Shown here: positions 1-7,006 of the stretch, in pieces | Layout of the letters: the number at the start of each line of letters is the position of its first letter | Position numbering within the stretch: the stretch's first letter is position 1 | Notes under the pieces: generated by a model | Databases searched by the model: none | What the model was told of the DNA's origin: nothing | Seen by the model: only the letters and a program-made list of their open reading frames with translations | Origin: Candidatus Omnitrophota bacterium | Lineage (GTDB): Bacteria > Omnitrophota > Gorgyraeia > Gygaellales > Profunditerraquicolaceae | Length of the DNA: 12,014 bases | Assembly (NCBI GenBank): GCA_016867005.1 | Contig: VGKM01000023.1 | Span: forward strand, 1 to 12,014 | Direction: 5' to 3' | Position numbers and translations under genes: made by a program

Positions 1-2
1 AG

Positions 3-407
3 GTTTATGTATTAGGTTCAGCCCGCAAGACGGGCGGGGATGATCCCGGGAACAAGCACGAATTGATGCGCCGCATCGAAGAATTAAAAAAGAACCCGCA
101 AGAAATGGATAAGCTGGATACTAATAGAGACGGCCAGCTAAGCATAGAAGAATGGGATTCGGCGGTAGCAAAAATTGAAGATGAGCTGCTTCAAGAAACG
201 CTTAAAAATGCTTCCTGGGAAAACCCTTTTGATATTGTTATTACCAAGGCAGAAGCAGAAACTGTATTTATAATTTCTGACTGCAGCGAAAAAGACCTTC
301 TTTCTAAATTTGGTTGGGAAGTTTTTTGGGGGGTATTCGGTGGCGCTGCGCTGAGCCTGGCGCTTCTGGCGTATTTATTGTGGAGATTGAACATAGTCAG
401 GTTTTAA
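3..407 (+). CDS. GIDE-domain membrane protein with EF-hand, C-terminal fragment
   Basis: This is the 3' part of a gene whose start lies before the window; the frame is open from base 3, so the TTG/ATG codons near 63-68 are probably internal. The first visible residues (VYVLGSA) resemble the end of the GIDE domain (E3-ubiquitin-ligase-like, PF12483), which in bacteria often has no ubiquitin role and is found in membrane proteins. Next comes a helical stretch with a canonical EF-hand loop, DTNRDGQLSIEE, having acidic or oxygen ligands at positions 1, 3, 5, 9 and 12, so calcium binding is plausible. A segment with 'FIISDCSEKDLL' precedes one strong transmembrane helix near the C-terminus (GVFGGAALSLALLAYLL). 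Such proteins are commonly encoded beside LemA, as here, where lemA follows after 19 bp. Family assignment is from memory of the conserved C-terminal pattern; the function is unknown. Confidence 0.7.
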   Translation, partial: VYVLGSARKTGGDDPGNKHELMRRIEELKKNPQEMDKLDTNRDGQLSIEEWDSAVAKIEDELLQETLKNASWENPFDIVITKAEAETVFIISDCSEKDLLSKFGWEVFWGVFGGAALSLALLAYLLWRLNIVRF

Positions 408-413
408 ATAAAA

Positions 414-423
414 GAGAGGAGAG
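414..423 (+). promoter_or_regulatory. Ribosome binding site of lemA
   Basis: A purine-rich GAGAGGAGAG lies 3 bases before the ATG at 427. It supports that start for the LemA-family protein. Confidence 0.7.
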
Positions 424-426
424 CAA

Positions 427-999
427 ATGATAGGAATAATTCTTTTTGTTGCTTTGGTCTTTGTCGTTATCGGCATTCTTATGTATTTTGTTTCAATTTA
501 TAACGGCCTGATCCGCCTTTCGCGTAATATTGAAAAGGCCTGGGCCAATATCGATGTTTTGCTTAAGCAGCGCCATGACGAAATCCCGAAGTTGATTAAA
601 GTCTGTGAAGGATATATGAAATATGAGAGGGAAACTCTGGAAAAAATTACCGCGGCGCGGACCGCCTGTTTAGAGGCAAAAGGCGTAGCTGATTCCGCAA
701 ATAAAGAAGGCCAGTTAAGCGGCTTATTGAAAAATTTATTTGCCGTTGCGGAGAACTATCCCGACTTGAAAGCAAACCAGAATTTTGCCCAGCTGCAGCA
801 GCGCGTCAGCTACCTGGAAAGCCAGATAGCAGACCGCAGGGAATTTTATAATGATTCAGTGAATAATTATAATATCAGGATCCATCAGATACCGGACATG
901 TGGGTAGCCGGCATGCTTAATATGCAGGATAAACAATTATTTAACGTTTCCGAAGAAGAGAAAAAGGACGTTGATATAAAATTCGATATGCCTAAATAA
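427..999 (+). CDS. lemA: LemA family protein
   Basis: The 190-residue product has the usual LemA layout and length: a short periplasmic N-terminus, one transmembrane helix (about residues 3-23), then a long all-helical domain. The family hallmarks are clear: YNGL at 25-28, AW-NID-LLKQR around 38-50, the 'IPKLI..C.GYMKYE.ETLEKI..AR' stretch, and the C-terminal 'YN..I...P......N......F' pattern. LemA proteins are membrane-anchored helical bundles of uncertain function in bacteria; in some species they sit with TPM or GIDE-domain membrane proteins, and the preceding gene here is of the GIDE type. The start has a good Shine-Dalgarno. The stop overlaps the next start as TAATG, so pyk may be translationally coupled, although the two functions have no obvious link. 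Confidence 0.93.
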   Translation: MIGIILFVALVFVVIGILMYFVSIYNGLIRLSRNIEKAWANIDVLLKQRHDEIPKLIKVCEGYMKYERETLEKITAARTACLEAKGVADSANKEGQLSGLLKNLFAVAENYPDLKANQNFAQLQQRVSYLESQIADRREFYNDSVNNYNIRIHQIPDMWVAGMLNMQDKQLFNVSEEEKKDVDIKFDMPK

Positions 1000-2042
1000 T
1001 GACAGGTATGGTTAAGACAAAAATCATATGTACGTTAGGCCCTGCGTCAACAAACAAAACGGTGCTCAGGAAAATGATGGCCGCTGGTATGGATGTTGCG
1101 CGCCTTAACTTTTCGCACGGTTCGCCTTCTGAGCTCTTAAGCAGGATAAAACTTATCCGTCTTCTGAATAGAGAGCACAGAAGGAATATGCTGATTTTAG
1201 GCGACCTTCAGGGGCACCGCATAAGGATAGGTGAACTCATTCATCCGCTTGAATTAAAAAAACACCGCATAATCCGCCTTACGCAGAAAAAGATAAAAGG
1301 TAAAGATCCGATAATCCCATTCGATTACAAAGGTGCTTTAAACGGCATAAAAAACGGCCAGTTTATATATATAGACGACGGCAATATTGTTTTAAAGGTC
1401 ATCGACAGGGCCGGCGCATCGCTTAAGGCCAAAGTAATAGTCGGAGGGTTGTTAAAAGAGCATAAAGGCGTTAATATCCCCGGCGCCGCGCTTAAATTCG
1501 GCAGGATCAGCCGTAAAGATATTCAGGATATCGCATTTTGTGAAAAATACGCTGTTCAATATATCGCGCAGTCATTCGTCCGTACAGTGCAAGATGTATT
1601 GGAGGTGAAGAAATTATTGAGGCCTGGTTCAGGATGCCGGGTTATAGCTAAAATTGAAAATAGGGAAGGGATTAAAAATATCGATGATATTATCCGTGTT
1701 TCTGACGGGATCATGATAGCTCGGGGCGATATGGGCGTATCGCTTCCGATTTATGAAATACCGGTGTTGCAGAAAATGATCATTAAAAAGTGCAACAAAG
1801 CGGGGAAAATCGTCATTACCGCGACCCAGATGCTGGAAAGCATGACTGAAAACCCCAGGCCCACCCGGGCTGAGGTTACTGATGTAGCTAACGCAATAAT
1901 AGACGGGACTGATTTTGTCATGCTTTCAGGAGAGTCGGCTGTGGGGGATTTTCCGGTTGAGGCGGTTAAAATGATGAATGATATAATTAAATATACGGAA
2001 GGGTATTTAAAGGGTCACCAGCGAAAGCCCGCGCCTGCCTGA
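999..2042 (+). CDS. pyk: Pyruvate kinase, short form without C-terminal domain
   Basis: Predicted to catalyse PEP + ADP to pyruvate + ATP, the last step of glycolysis, in the cytoplasm. The A and B domains are complete. Visible residues are R35-x-N37-x-S39-H40, D69, the catalytic K218 with Mg ligand E220 (AKIENREGI), D244 of ARGDMG, T274 of TATQMLESM, and the LSGESAVG segment. At 347 residues it is about 120-130 shorter than typical bacterial enzymes (about 470) because the C-terminal domain, normally the effector-binding and interface domain, is absent. The D69-L-Q-G-H-R-I-R-I stretch has Leu, Gln, Arg and Ile where K-dependent enzymes have Thr, Lys, Glu and Thr, so K+-independent activity like the E. 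coli PykA type is inferred. ATG at 999 overlaps the lemA stop; ATG at 1008 (MVKTKII) is an equally likely start and fits the family better. Nearby changes (GHR for GPK, GVSLP for GVEIP) are mild departures. Confidence 0.93.
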   Translation: MTGMVKTKIICTLGPASTNKTVLRKMMAAGMDVARLNFSHGSPSELLSRIKLIRLLNREHRRNMLILGDLQGHRIRIGELIHPLELKKHRIIRLTQKKIKGKDPIIPFDYKGALNGIKNGQFIYIDDGNIVLKVIDRAGASLKAKVIVGGLLKEHKGVNIPGAALKFGRISRKDIQDIAFCEKYAVQYIAQSFVRTVQDVLEVKKLLRPGSGCRVIAKIENREGIKNIDDIIRVSDGIMIARGDMGVSLPIYEIPVLQKMIIKKCNKAGKIVITATQMLESMTENPRPTRAEVTDVANAIIDGTDFVMLSGESAVGDFPVEAVKMMNDIIKYTEGYLKGHQRKPAPA

Positions 2043-3022
2043 AAAGTAATTTTCCTGCCTTCTCTGGCTGCTTGAAGAAATGCCTCACCCTGGTTTTCTG
2101 TCAGAATTTTTGATAATTTGAGCTTAATACCGAGGTCCTTTTGTAAATTATTTTTTAAACTGAGCTCAAGCTCCTGATTTTTATTAAGTTGCAGGTTAGC
2201 GCCGAAACGCACGGCGTTGATATGGCCTTCTTCAGAAGGCATCTCAAACAATAAACCCAGCTTTTCATTCATTTTCCATGAGCCAAACAGGGTAATGATT
2301 TTTTTCGACGGTTTTAAGCCAACGCCGGCTTCGTATTGTAAACCCCTGCCAAGAGGCCTTCCTAAACTTACGGTAAAATCAAATCCCGAACCTGTTCCTT
2401 TATTGAGCACATATATTAGTCGGTATTTTTTACTGAAGTCCCAATGCCCTTTAAAAGCAATGTTTTGCCTGATTTTTCTGCCTGTTTTAAGGCCGGTCTT
2501 AGTATAAGTATAAATAATTTGGTTATTTTTATCGATTTCCCAGGAACCTGATAGCATGAGTTCATTATGGGCATCATTTTTCTTTTGTACCAGGAACTTA
2601 AGCCGGTTGTATTTATCTGCCTGCCATGTGCCGGAGAGCCCTAAAATATAAAGGTGGGCAAGTCCTGATTTATCCTTAGCAGAGATCAAAAATTCCAGTT
2701 TATCGGCCTTTGCGCGGATGATTTCGCTTTGCAAAGTGATTTTCTGTCCGGCAAGCTGGTTGTTTTCTTTGTTGAGGGTCATTACCAGGTTATGGTTTTT
2801 ATCCAGTGACCAGTTACCGGAGAGTTTAAGCTGATGGGGGATAGAAGGGGGCCGGGGAGACCTCACTATATAAGTTAAGGTATTTTTCTTGTCAGTTTTA
2901 AATTCCCCATCTAAGATATATCTGAACTGCGGCAGAAGCAGGCGGTTCGTGGGGTCAATGCTGTAACGGATTCTTGTATTATTCATATTAGAAATATTAG
3001 CATAAACAGGGGCGTCTCTCAA
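2015..3022 (-). CDS. Beta-hairpin repeat protein, possible outer-membrane or surface protein
   Basis: I do not recognise a named family. The 335-residue frame consists of about eight related 21-residue units with the pattern L-x-L-x-G-x-W-x-x-D-K-x-N-x-L-x-Y-x-L. They begin near residues 35, 65, 95 (degenerate), 127, 155, 188, 243 and 270, roughly every 30 residues. Each looks like two beta strands joined by a D-K-x-N turn. The C-terminus (KITFQAGAGFRW) alternates hydrophobic residues and ends in an aromatic residue, as in the last strand of outer-membrane barrels. Against an exported role, no signal peptide is visible: the TTG at 3022 lies two codons after a stop, and the other candidate, ATG at 2986, also lacks a signal and a good ribosome site. 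The gene may therefore be 5'-truncated, or use an unusual start. Its 3' end overlaps pyk by 28 bp, convergent. Confidence 0.6.
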   Translation of the reverse strand: MRDAPVYANISNMNNTRIRYSIDPTNRLLLPQFRYILDGEFKTDKKNTLTYIVRSPRPPSIPHQLKLSGNWSLDKNHNLVMTLNKENNQLAGQKITLQSEIIRAKADKLEFLISAKDKSGLAHLYILGLSGTWQADKYNRLKFLVQKKNDAHNELMLSGSWEIDKNNQIIYTYTKTGLKTGRKIRQNIAFKGHWDFSKKYRLIYVLNKGTGSGFDFTVSLGRPLGRGLQYEAGVGLKPSKKIITLFGSWKMNEKLGLLFEMPSEEGHINAVRFGANLQLNKNQELELSLKNNLQKDLGIKLKLSKILTENQGEAFLQAAREGRKITFQAGAGFRW

Positions 3023-3058
3023 GCTGAATTAGGACTATCCTTGTTTCTATATTTTTTG

Positions 3059-3087
3059 TTGAAATACTCCGGATTTAGGGTTAGAAT
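3059..3087 (+). promoter_or_regulatory. Sigma70-type promoter of carB
   Basis: TTGAAA (3059-3064) and TAGAAT (3082-3087) are separated by 17 bases, each matching the consensus at five of six positions. Transcription would start near 3094 and give a leader of about 125 bases before carB. Confidence 0.6.
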
Positions 3088-3135
3088 AAAAAAATAAATA
3101 TCATGCAAAAAGAGATACAGAAAGAATAAACATAC

Positions 3136-3165
3136 AGGCGGTTTTCTAATCTAAGAAAACTGCCT
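3136..3165 (+). promoter_or_regulatory. Hairpin in the carB leader, possible attenuator
   Basis: A 12-bp stem (3136-3147 with 3154-3165, one G-U pair) closes a 6-base loop. It is followed by ATATTTTAA, a weak U-rich tract, so it could terminate transcription in the + direction before carB. Placed between the promoter and the gene, this would be an attenuator; it could also be just a structured leader element. I see no match to a known pyrimidine- or arginine-sensing element. Confidence 0.45.
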
Positions 3166-3218
3166 ATATTTTAACCGGGCATGTCTTATTTTTAATCATT
3201 TTTGAACGAGACTAAGAA

Positions 3219-6200
3219 ATGCCAAGAAGAAAAGACATCAATAAAGTTTTGATCATCGGCAGCGGCCCGATTATCATCGGCCAGGCCTGCGAGTTTGACT
3301 ATTCCGGGACACAGGCATGTAAAGCGCTGCGGGAAGAAGGATACGAAATAGTGCTGGTTAATTCTAACCCCGCGACTATCATGACAGACCCGGGTATGGC
3401 TGACCATACCTATATTGAGCCGCTTACGGTTGAGAGCTTGGCTAAGATCATTGCAAAAGAAAAACCGGATGCTCTTCTGCCTAATTTAGGCGGGCAAACC
3501 GGATTAAACTTGGCAAGCGCTTTATACAAATCAGGGGTTTTGGACAAGCATAAGGTAAAGATTATCGGAGTAAAGGCCGATGCTATTGAGCGCGGCGAGG
3601 ACCGTGAAGCATTTAAGGATACGATGAAAAAGCTGGGGATCCCCGTGCCGCGTTCAAAGGTCTGCCTTACAGAAGAAGAAGCATTGAAAGTGGCACAGGA
3701 ACTGAATTATCCTGTGGTGGTGCGCCCGGCATATACTTTAGGCGGGACAGGAGGAGGGATCGCTTATAATAATGAAGATCTTTCTGTTTTGACAAGCCGT
3801 GGGCTCAACGCCAGTTTGATCCATCAGGTTTTAATTGAAGAGGCGGTCATCGGCTGGGAGGAATTGGAATTAGAAGTTGTGCGTGATGAGAAAAACCGGA
3901 AGATCACGGTTTGTTTTATTGAGAACATTGATGCAATGGGGGTACATACCGGAGACAGCTTTTGCGTAGCGCCTATGTTGACCGTGCCGAAAGAATTGCA
4001 AAAAAAGATGCAGGAGCTGTCCTATAAAATTGTGGAAGCGATCGGAGTTGTCGGCGGGACAAATATACAATTTGCCCATAATCTAAAAGACGGGCGGCTG
4101 GTTGTCATTGAAATCAATCCCCGTACATCGCGCTCATCGGCACTGGCTTCAAAGGCAACGGGTTTTCCTATCGCGCGGGTCTCTACAAAATTAGCCGCCG
4201 GGCTCAATCTTGATGAGATCCCGTATTGGCGTAAAGGCACCCTTGATAATTATGAACCGTGGGGAGATTACGTGGTGATTAAATTTGCCCGTTGGGCATT
4301 TGAGAAATTCCGCCAGGCAAAAGACCAGCTTGGCACTCAGATGAAGGCAGTAGGGGAGGTAATGAGTATTGCCAAAAATTTCAAAGAGGCATTTTTGAAA
4401 TCAATCCGTTCCCTGGAGACCGGAAGGCATGGCCTGGGGTTTGCAAAGGATTTTAACAGTTTGTCTCCGGAGGATTTGAAACTGCGCCTTGCTTTTCCTT
4501 CCAGTGAGCGCGTATTCCTGATGTATGAGGCGTTGCGCAAAGGCGCAAGCGTTGATGAGCTTTATGAGCTTACCAGCATAGGTAAGTGGTTTATCGGCGA
4601 AATGAAAGAAATGGTTGAGTTTGAAGAAGAAATACTTGGCCTGGGCTGGCAGAAATTGCCGGATGATAAATTAAAAAAAGCAAAAGAGTGGGGATTCAGC
4701 GATAAATATCTGGCGAAAATATTTAAAATAAAAGAACCGGAAGCCCGCTCCCGCAGGAAGAAGCTTATGGGGAATGCGCGTTTTGAAGCAGTCCCGGTGA
4801 GCGGAGTGGAAAATGCCGCATATTATTATTCTACTTATACGCCCGGCAAAGACGAGGTCGCGGTTTCCGGTAAGAAAAAGGTCCTTATCCTGGGAGGCGG
4901 GCCCAATCGTATCGGGCAGGGTATTGAGTTTGACTATACTTGTGTGCACGCGGCATTTGCATTGCGCGATGAAGGCCTTGAGTCAATAATGATCAACTGC
5001 AACCCGGAGACAGTTTCTACGGATTATGATACTTCCAATAAGCTTTATTTTGAGCCCCTGACAGTGGAAGATGTCCTGGCGATCTGGGAGAAGGAAAAAC
5101 CTATCGGTGCAATCGTGCAATTCGGAGGCCAGACGCCGCTTAACATAGCGGCGGAGCTTGAAGCAAACGGGGTGAAGATCCTCGGGACAAGCACAAAGAG
5201 CATTGCCTTTGCCGAAGACCGCGAGCTTTTCAGGCAGAAGATGATCGAGCTTGGCATCCGCCAGACCGAAGGCGGCACCGCGTTTTCGCTGGAAGAAGCA
5301 ACGGTTATCGCCAACCGCATAGGTTATCCGGTGATGGTCAGGCCGTCGTTTGTTTTGGGCGGGCGCGGGATGGAAATCATTTACGATGAGAAGATGCTCG
5401 TTAAGTACGCAAAAGAAGCAATACAGGTAAGCCCGGAATATCCGATGCTCATCGACCGGTTTCTTGAAAAAGCTGTCGAATGCGAAGTCGATGCTCTTTG
5501 CGACGGAGAAGAAACTTTTGTCGCGGCAGTCATGGAGCATATTGAGCATGCGGGCATCCACTCAGGTGATTCTGCGTGTACGATCCCCTCACGGACCTTA
5601 AAACATGAGCATCTGAAAATAATCGATGATTGGACAAAGAAAATCGCCCGTGAATTAAAAGTAACCGGGCTTATTAATATCCAGTTTGCTATTTGTGACG
5701 GGGAAATATATATTTTAGAGGCAAATCCCCGTGCTTCGCGCACTGTGCCGCTTGTCGCAAAAACTATCGGCATACCGCTTGCGCGGATTGCAACGCTCCT
5801 GATGCTGGGGAAAAAAATAAGCGATTTTCCCGAGCTCTTGCATCACAAGCTTCCTTATGTAACGGTGAAAGAGGCAGTGTTTCCTTTTAATATGTTCCCT
5901 GAAGTTGACCCTGTGCTTGGCCCTGAAATGCGCGCAACCGGAGAAGTAATGGGCATTGACCGGGATTTTGGCCTGGCATTTTTTAAAGCCCAGGAATCAG
6001 CAGGGACAAAACTTCCTGTTGAAGGCAATGTGCTGGTTACGGTAACGGATAAAGACAAGGATGAGTTATTGCCGCTAGCGGCAAAGCTTGCGCAGCAGGG
6101 ATTTAAGATCCTCGCGACAGAGAATACACATCGTTTCCTGGCAGAAAAAGGGGTCAATTCAATCCTTATTAAGAAACTGCATGAAGGAAGGCCTAATATC

Positions 6201-6422
6201 GCGGACGCGATAAAAAACAGAGAGATACATTTGATCATTAATACTCCTATTGGCAGGATGAGCGCTTTTGATGACAGCTATATCCGGATGCTTGCCATAC
6301 AATACAAGATTCCTTATGTGACAACTATGTCGGCTGCCCGGGCTACGGTTGACGGCATTGATTCCGTGAAGAAAAAGAAAAGCGAGCCTCTTTCGCTGCA
6401 GGAATTCCATGAATTATTCTAA
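3219..6422 (+). CDS. carB: Carbamoyl-phosphate synthase large subunit
   Basis: Makes carbamoyl phosphate from ammonia (delivered by the CarA glutaminase subunit), bicarbonate and 2 ATP, for pyrimidine and arginine synthesis. At 1067 residues it is full length (E. coli has 1073), and the N-terminus (MPRRKDINKVLIIGSGPIII) aligns with the E. coli start. The order is the first ATP-grasp half (about 1-400, with EINPRTSRSSALASKATG), an oligomerisation domain (about 400-545), a second ATP-grasp half starting near 551 (KVLILGGGPNRIGQGIEFDY, later EANPRASRTVPLVAKTIG), and a C-terminal MGS-like allosteric domain from about 935. In that last domain the HEGRP motif with its preceding Lys and the INTPIGR segment remain, so UMP-type feedback control is plausible. 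carA is not in the window. The Shine-Dalgarno is weak (GAG ending 10 bases upstream). The stop overlaps the next gene. Confidence 0.98.
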   Translation: MPRRKDINKVLIIGSGPIIIGQACEFDYSGTQACKALREEGYEIVLVNSNPATIMTDPGMADHTYIEPLTVESLAKIIAKEKPDALLPNLGGQTGLNLASALYKSGVLDKHKVKIIGVKADAIERGEDREAFKDTMKKLGIPVPRSKVCLTEEEALKVAQELNYPVVVRPAYTLGGTGGGIAYNNEDLSVLTSRGLNASLIHQVLIEEAVIGWEELELEVVRDEKNRKITVCFIENIDAMGVHTGDSFCVAPMLTVPKELQKKMQELSYKIVEAIGVVGGTNIQFAHNLKDGRLVVIEINPRTSRSSALASKATGFPIARVSTKLAAGLNLDEIPYWRKGTLDNYEPWGDYVVIKFARWAFEKFRQAKDQLGTQMKAVGEVMSIAKNFKEAFLKSIRSLETGRHGLGFAKDFNSLSPEDLKLRLAFPSSERVFLMYEALRKGASVDELYELTSIGKWFIGEMKEMVEFEEEILGLGWQKLPDDKLKKAKEWGFSDKYLAKIFKIKEPEARSRRKKLMGNARFEAVPVSGVENAAYYYSTYTPGKDEVAVSGKKKVLILGGGPNRIGQGIEFDYTCVHAAFALRDEGLESIMINCNPETVSTDYDTSNKLYFEPLTVEDVLAIWEKEKPIGAIVQFGGQTPLNIAAELEANGVKILGTSTKSIAFAEDRELFRQKMIELGIRQTEGGTAFSLEEATVIANRIGYPVMVRPSFVLGGRGMEIIYDEKMLVKYAKEAIQVSPEYPMLIDRFLEKAVECEVDALCDGEETFVAAVMEHIEHAGIHSGDSACTIPSRTLKHEHLKIIDDWTKKIARELKVTGLINIQFAICDGEIYILEANPRASRTVPLVAKTIGIPLARIATLLMLGKKISDFPELLHHKLPYVTVKEAVFPFNMFPEVDPVLGPEMRATGEVMGIDRDFGLAFFKAQESAGTKLPVEGNVLVTVTDKDKDELLPLAAKLAQQGFKILATENTHRFLAEKGVNSILIKKLHEGRPNIADAIKNREIHLIINTPIGRMSAFDDSYIRMLAIQYKIPYVTTMSAARATVDGIDSVKKKKSEPLSLQEFHELF

Positions 6423-6837
6423 AACCAAGATAATCAGGTTTTTTCTGTTAAGCATATTCTTTGTATGTATGCTGGTTGCTAATTTCTACGCGATAAGGAA
6501 GATGGGGCAATATGGCGTAGAATTATATTTCTACGACAAGCTGCTGGTAGCTTATGATATCGCAGGTAAAAGCGGCCTTCAGGAAGAGCTTCTTAAGATA
6601 TCCGCCTCCGACCAGTTTCCCCGCGAAAAATTCCTTGCTGATGGTTTTAAGAAGAAGATAAACGAGTTGAATGATCCAGGGGCGTTCCTGGAAGAGAAGG
6701 TCTCGCAGAATAAAAAAGAAGTTACTTTCTACAAGAATTTGCGCATCTGGGCTTTTATCCTGATGGCAGTTGTATTGGCCTGGCGCTTATTTATCGACTT
6801 TGTATCCCGCCAAAAAAGCAGGAATAAGCCTGCTTGA
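6409..6837 (+). CDS. Small two-TM membrane protein of unknown function
   Basis: Not a family I recognise. The 142-residue protein has a positively charged N-terminus, a transmembrane helix at about 9-27, a mostly helical, charged middle of about 80 residues, and a second helix at about 111-130 followed by a basic tail (SRQKSRNK). By the positive-inside rule both ends are cytoplasmic and the middle loop lies outside. It starts inside carB, overlapping its end by 14 bp, with a good AGGA site (within CAGGAA, 6399-6404), so it is co-transcribed and coupled with carB, though a role in pyrimidine metabolism cannot be inferred from that. Its stop codon overlaps the -35 box of the next promoter. Confidence 0.75.
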   Translation: MNYSKTKIIRFFLLSIFFVCMLVANFYAIRKMGQYGVELYFYDKLLVAYDIAGKSGLQEELLKISASDQFPREKFLADGFKKKINELNDPGAFLEEKVSQNKKEVTFYKNLRIWAFILMAVVLAWRLFIDFVSRQKSRNKPA

Positions 6838-6862
6838 CAATCCGTAGAAACAGTGGTATAAT
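6834..6862 (+). promoter_or_regulatory. Perfect consensus sigma70 promoter with extended -10
   Basis: TTGACA (6834-6839), a 17-base spacer and TATAAT (6857-6862) match the sigma70 consensus at all twelve positions, and TGG directly before the -10 box gives a TGn extended -10 motif. The start would be near 6869. It should be one of the strongest promoters in the region and drives the leader and the csp operon. The -35 box overlaps the stop codon of the upstream gene. Confidence 0.85.
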
Positions 6863-6868
6863 ACAATA

Positions 6869-6941
6869 AATACAGGACACCAAAGATTAGAAAATCTTTC
6901 AGCCGGAAAGGGTAAGAGGACTAACCTTTACGGCTTTTTTT
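6869..6941 (+). ncRNA. Short structured leader RNA or small RNA ending at a terminator
   Basis: From the predicted start near 6869 to the U tract, the transcript would be about 73 bases. It holds a 7-bp AAAGATT/AATCTTT hairpin with an AGAA loop (6882-6899) followed at once by the terminator hairpin (6901-6935). It can act either as an independent small RNA or as the attenuator half of the csp leader. I compared it by eye with c-di-GMP-I, preQ1, fluoride, ZTP and guanidine riboswitch signatures and saw no match. Ends are predicted only. Confidence 0.5.
6901..6941 (+). terminator. Intrinsic terminator in the csp leader
   Basis: The stem pairs AGCCG (6901-6905) with CGGCT (6931-6935), continues after one mismatch with AAAGG/CCTTT, then TA/TA after a second mismatch, and has a 7-base loop (6915-6921). 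It is followed by an unbroken run of T to 6941. It lies downstream of the strong promoter and upstream of csp, so read-through must be needed to express the operon. Confidence 0.8.
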
Positions 6942-6965
6942 GTTTAACGTAGAAGAAGAATGTAT

Positions 6966-7006
6966 CACCCGGCGCTATCGGATGCGCCGGTGTGCCCTTT
7001 TTGGGC
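6966..7006 (+). promoter_or_regulatory. Tandem hairpins next to the csp ribosome binding site
   Basis: CAC-CCGGCGC (6966-6975) pairs with GCGCCGG-T-GTG (6984-6994) with a single bulged T. A second small hairpin, GCCC-TTTTT-GGGC (6994-7006), follows, sharing one base. They end directly before the Shine-Dalgarno at 7007-7013, a position where RNA structure could affect ribosome access. The sequence does not show the direction of the effect. Confidence 0.5.

Larger units (their letters stand above)
3023..3218. other. Divergent intergenic region between repeat protein and carB
   Basis: This AT-rich gap of 196 bases holds a good sigma70-type promoter reading toward carB and one stable hairpin, listed separately. 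On the - strand I found no convincing promoter or ribosome site for the repeat protein, and no coding remnant that would extend its N-terminus. An eight-codon ORF (3103-3129, + strand) lies between the promoter and the hairpin but has no ribosome site. Confidence 0.6.

Noticed and set aside
63..407. Complete 114-residue protein starting at the TTG at 63
   Set aside because: The frame stays open to the window edge and the upstream residues fit the GIDE-domain end, so the gene is 5'-truncated and not short.
3103..3129. Eight-codon leader ORF before the carB hairpin
   Set aside because: There is no ribosome binding site and no run of codons for a regulating amino acid, so a leader-peptide attenuator of the trp type is not supported.
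4983..5561. 192-codon open frame antisense to carB
   Set aside because: It lies wholly within the strongly conserved carB coding sequence; its translation has no recognisable motifs and looks like a shadow of carB codon bias.
6869..6941. Cyclic-di-GMP-I or other known riboswitch in the csp leader
   Set aside because: The conserved core bases of c-di-GMP-I, preQ1, fluoride, ZTP and guanidine classes were not found by eye, so I left it as an unassigned structured leader.
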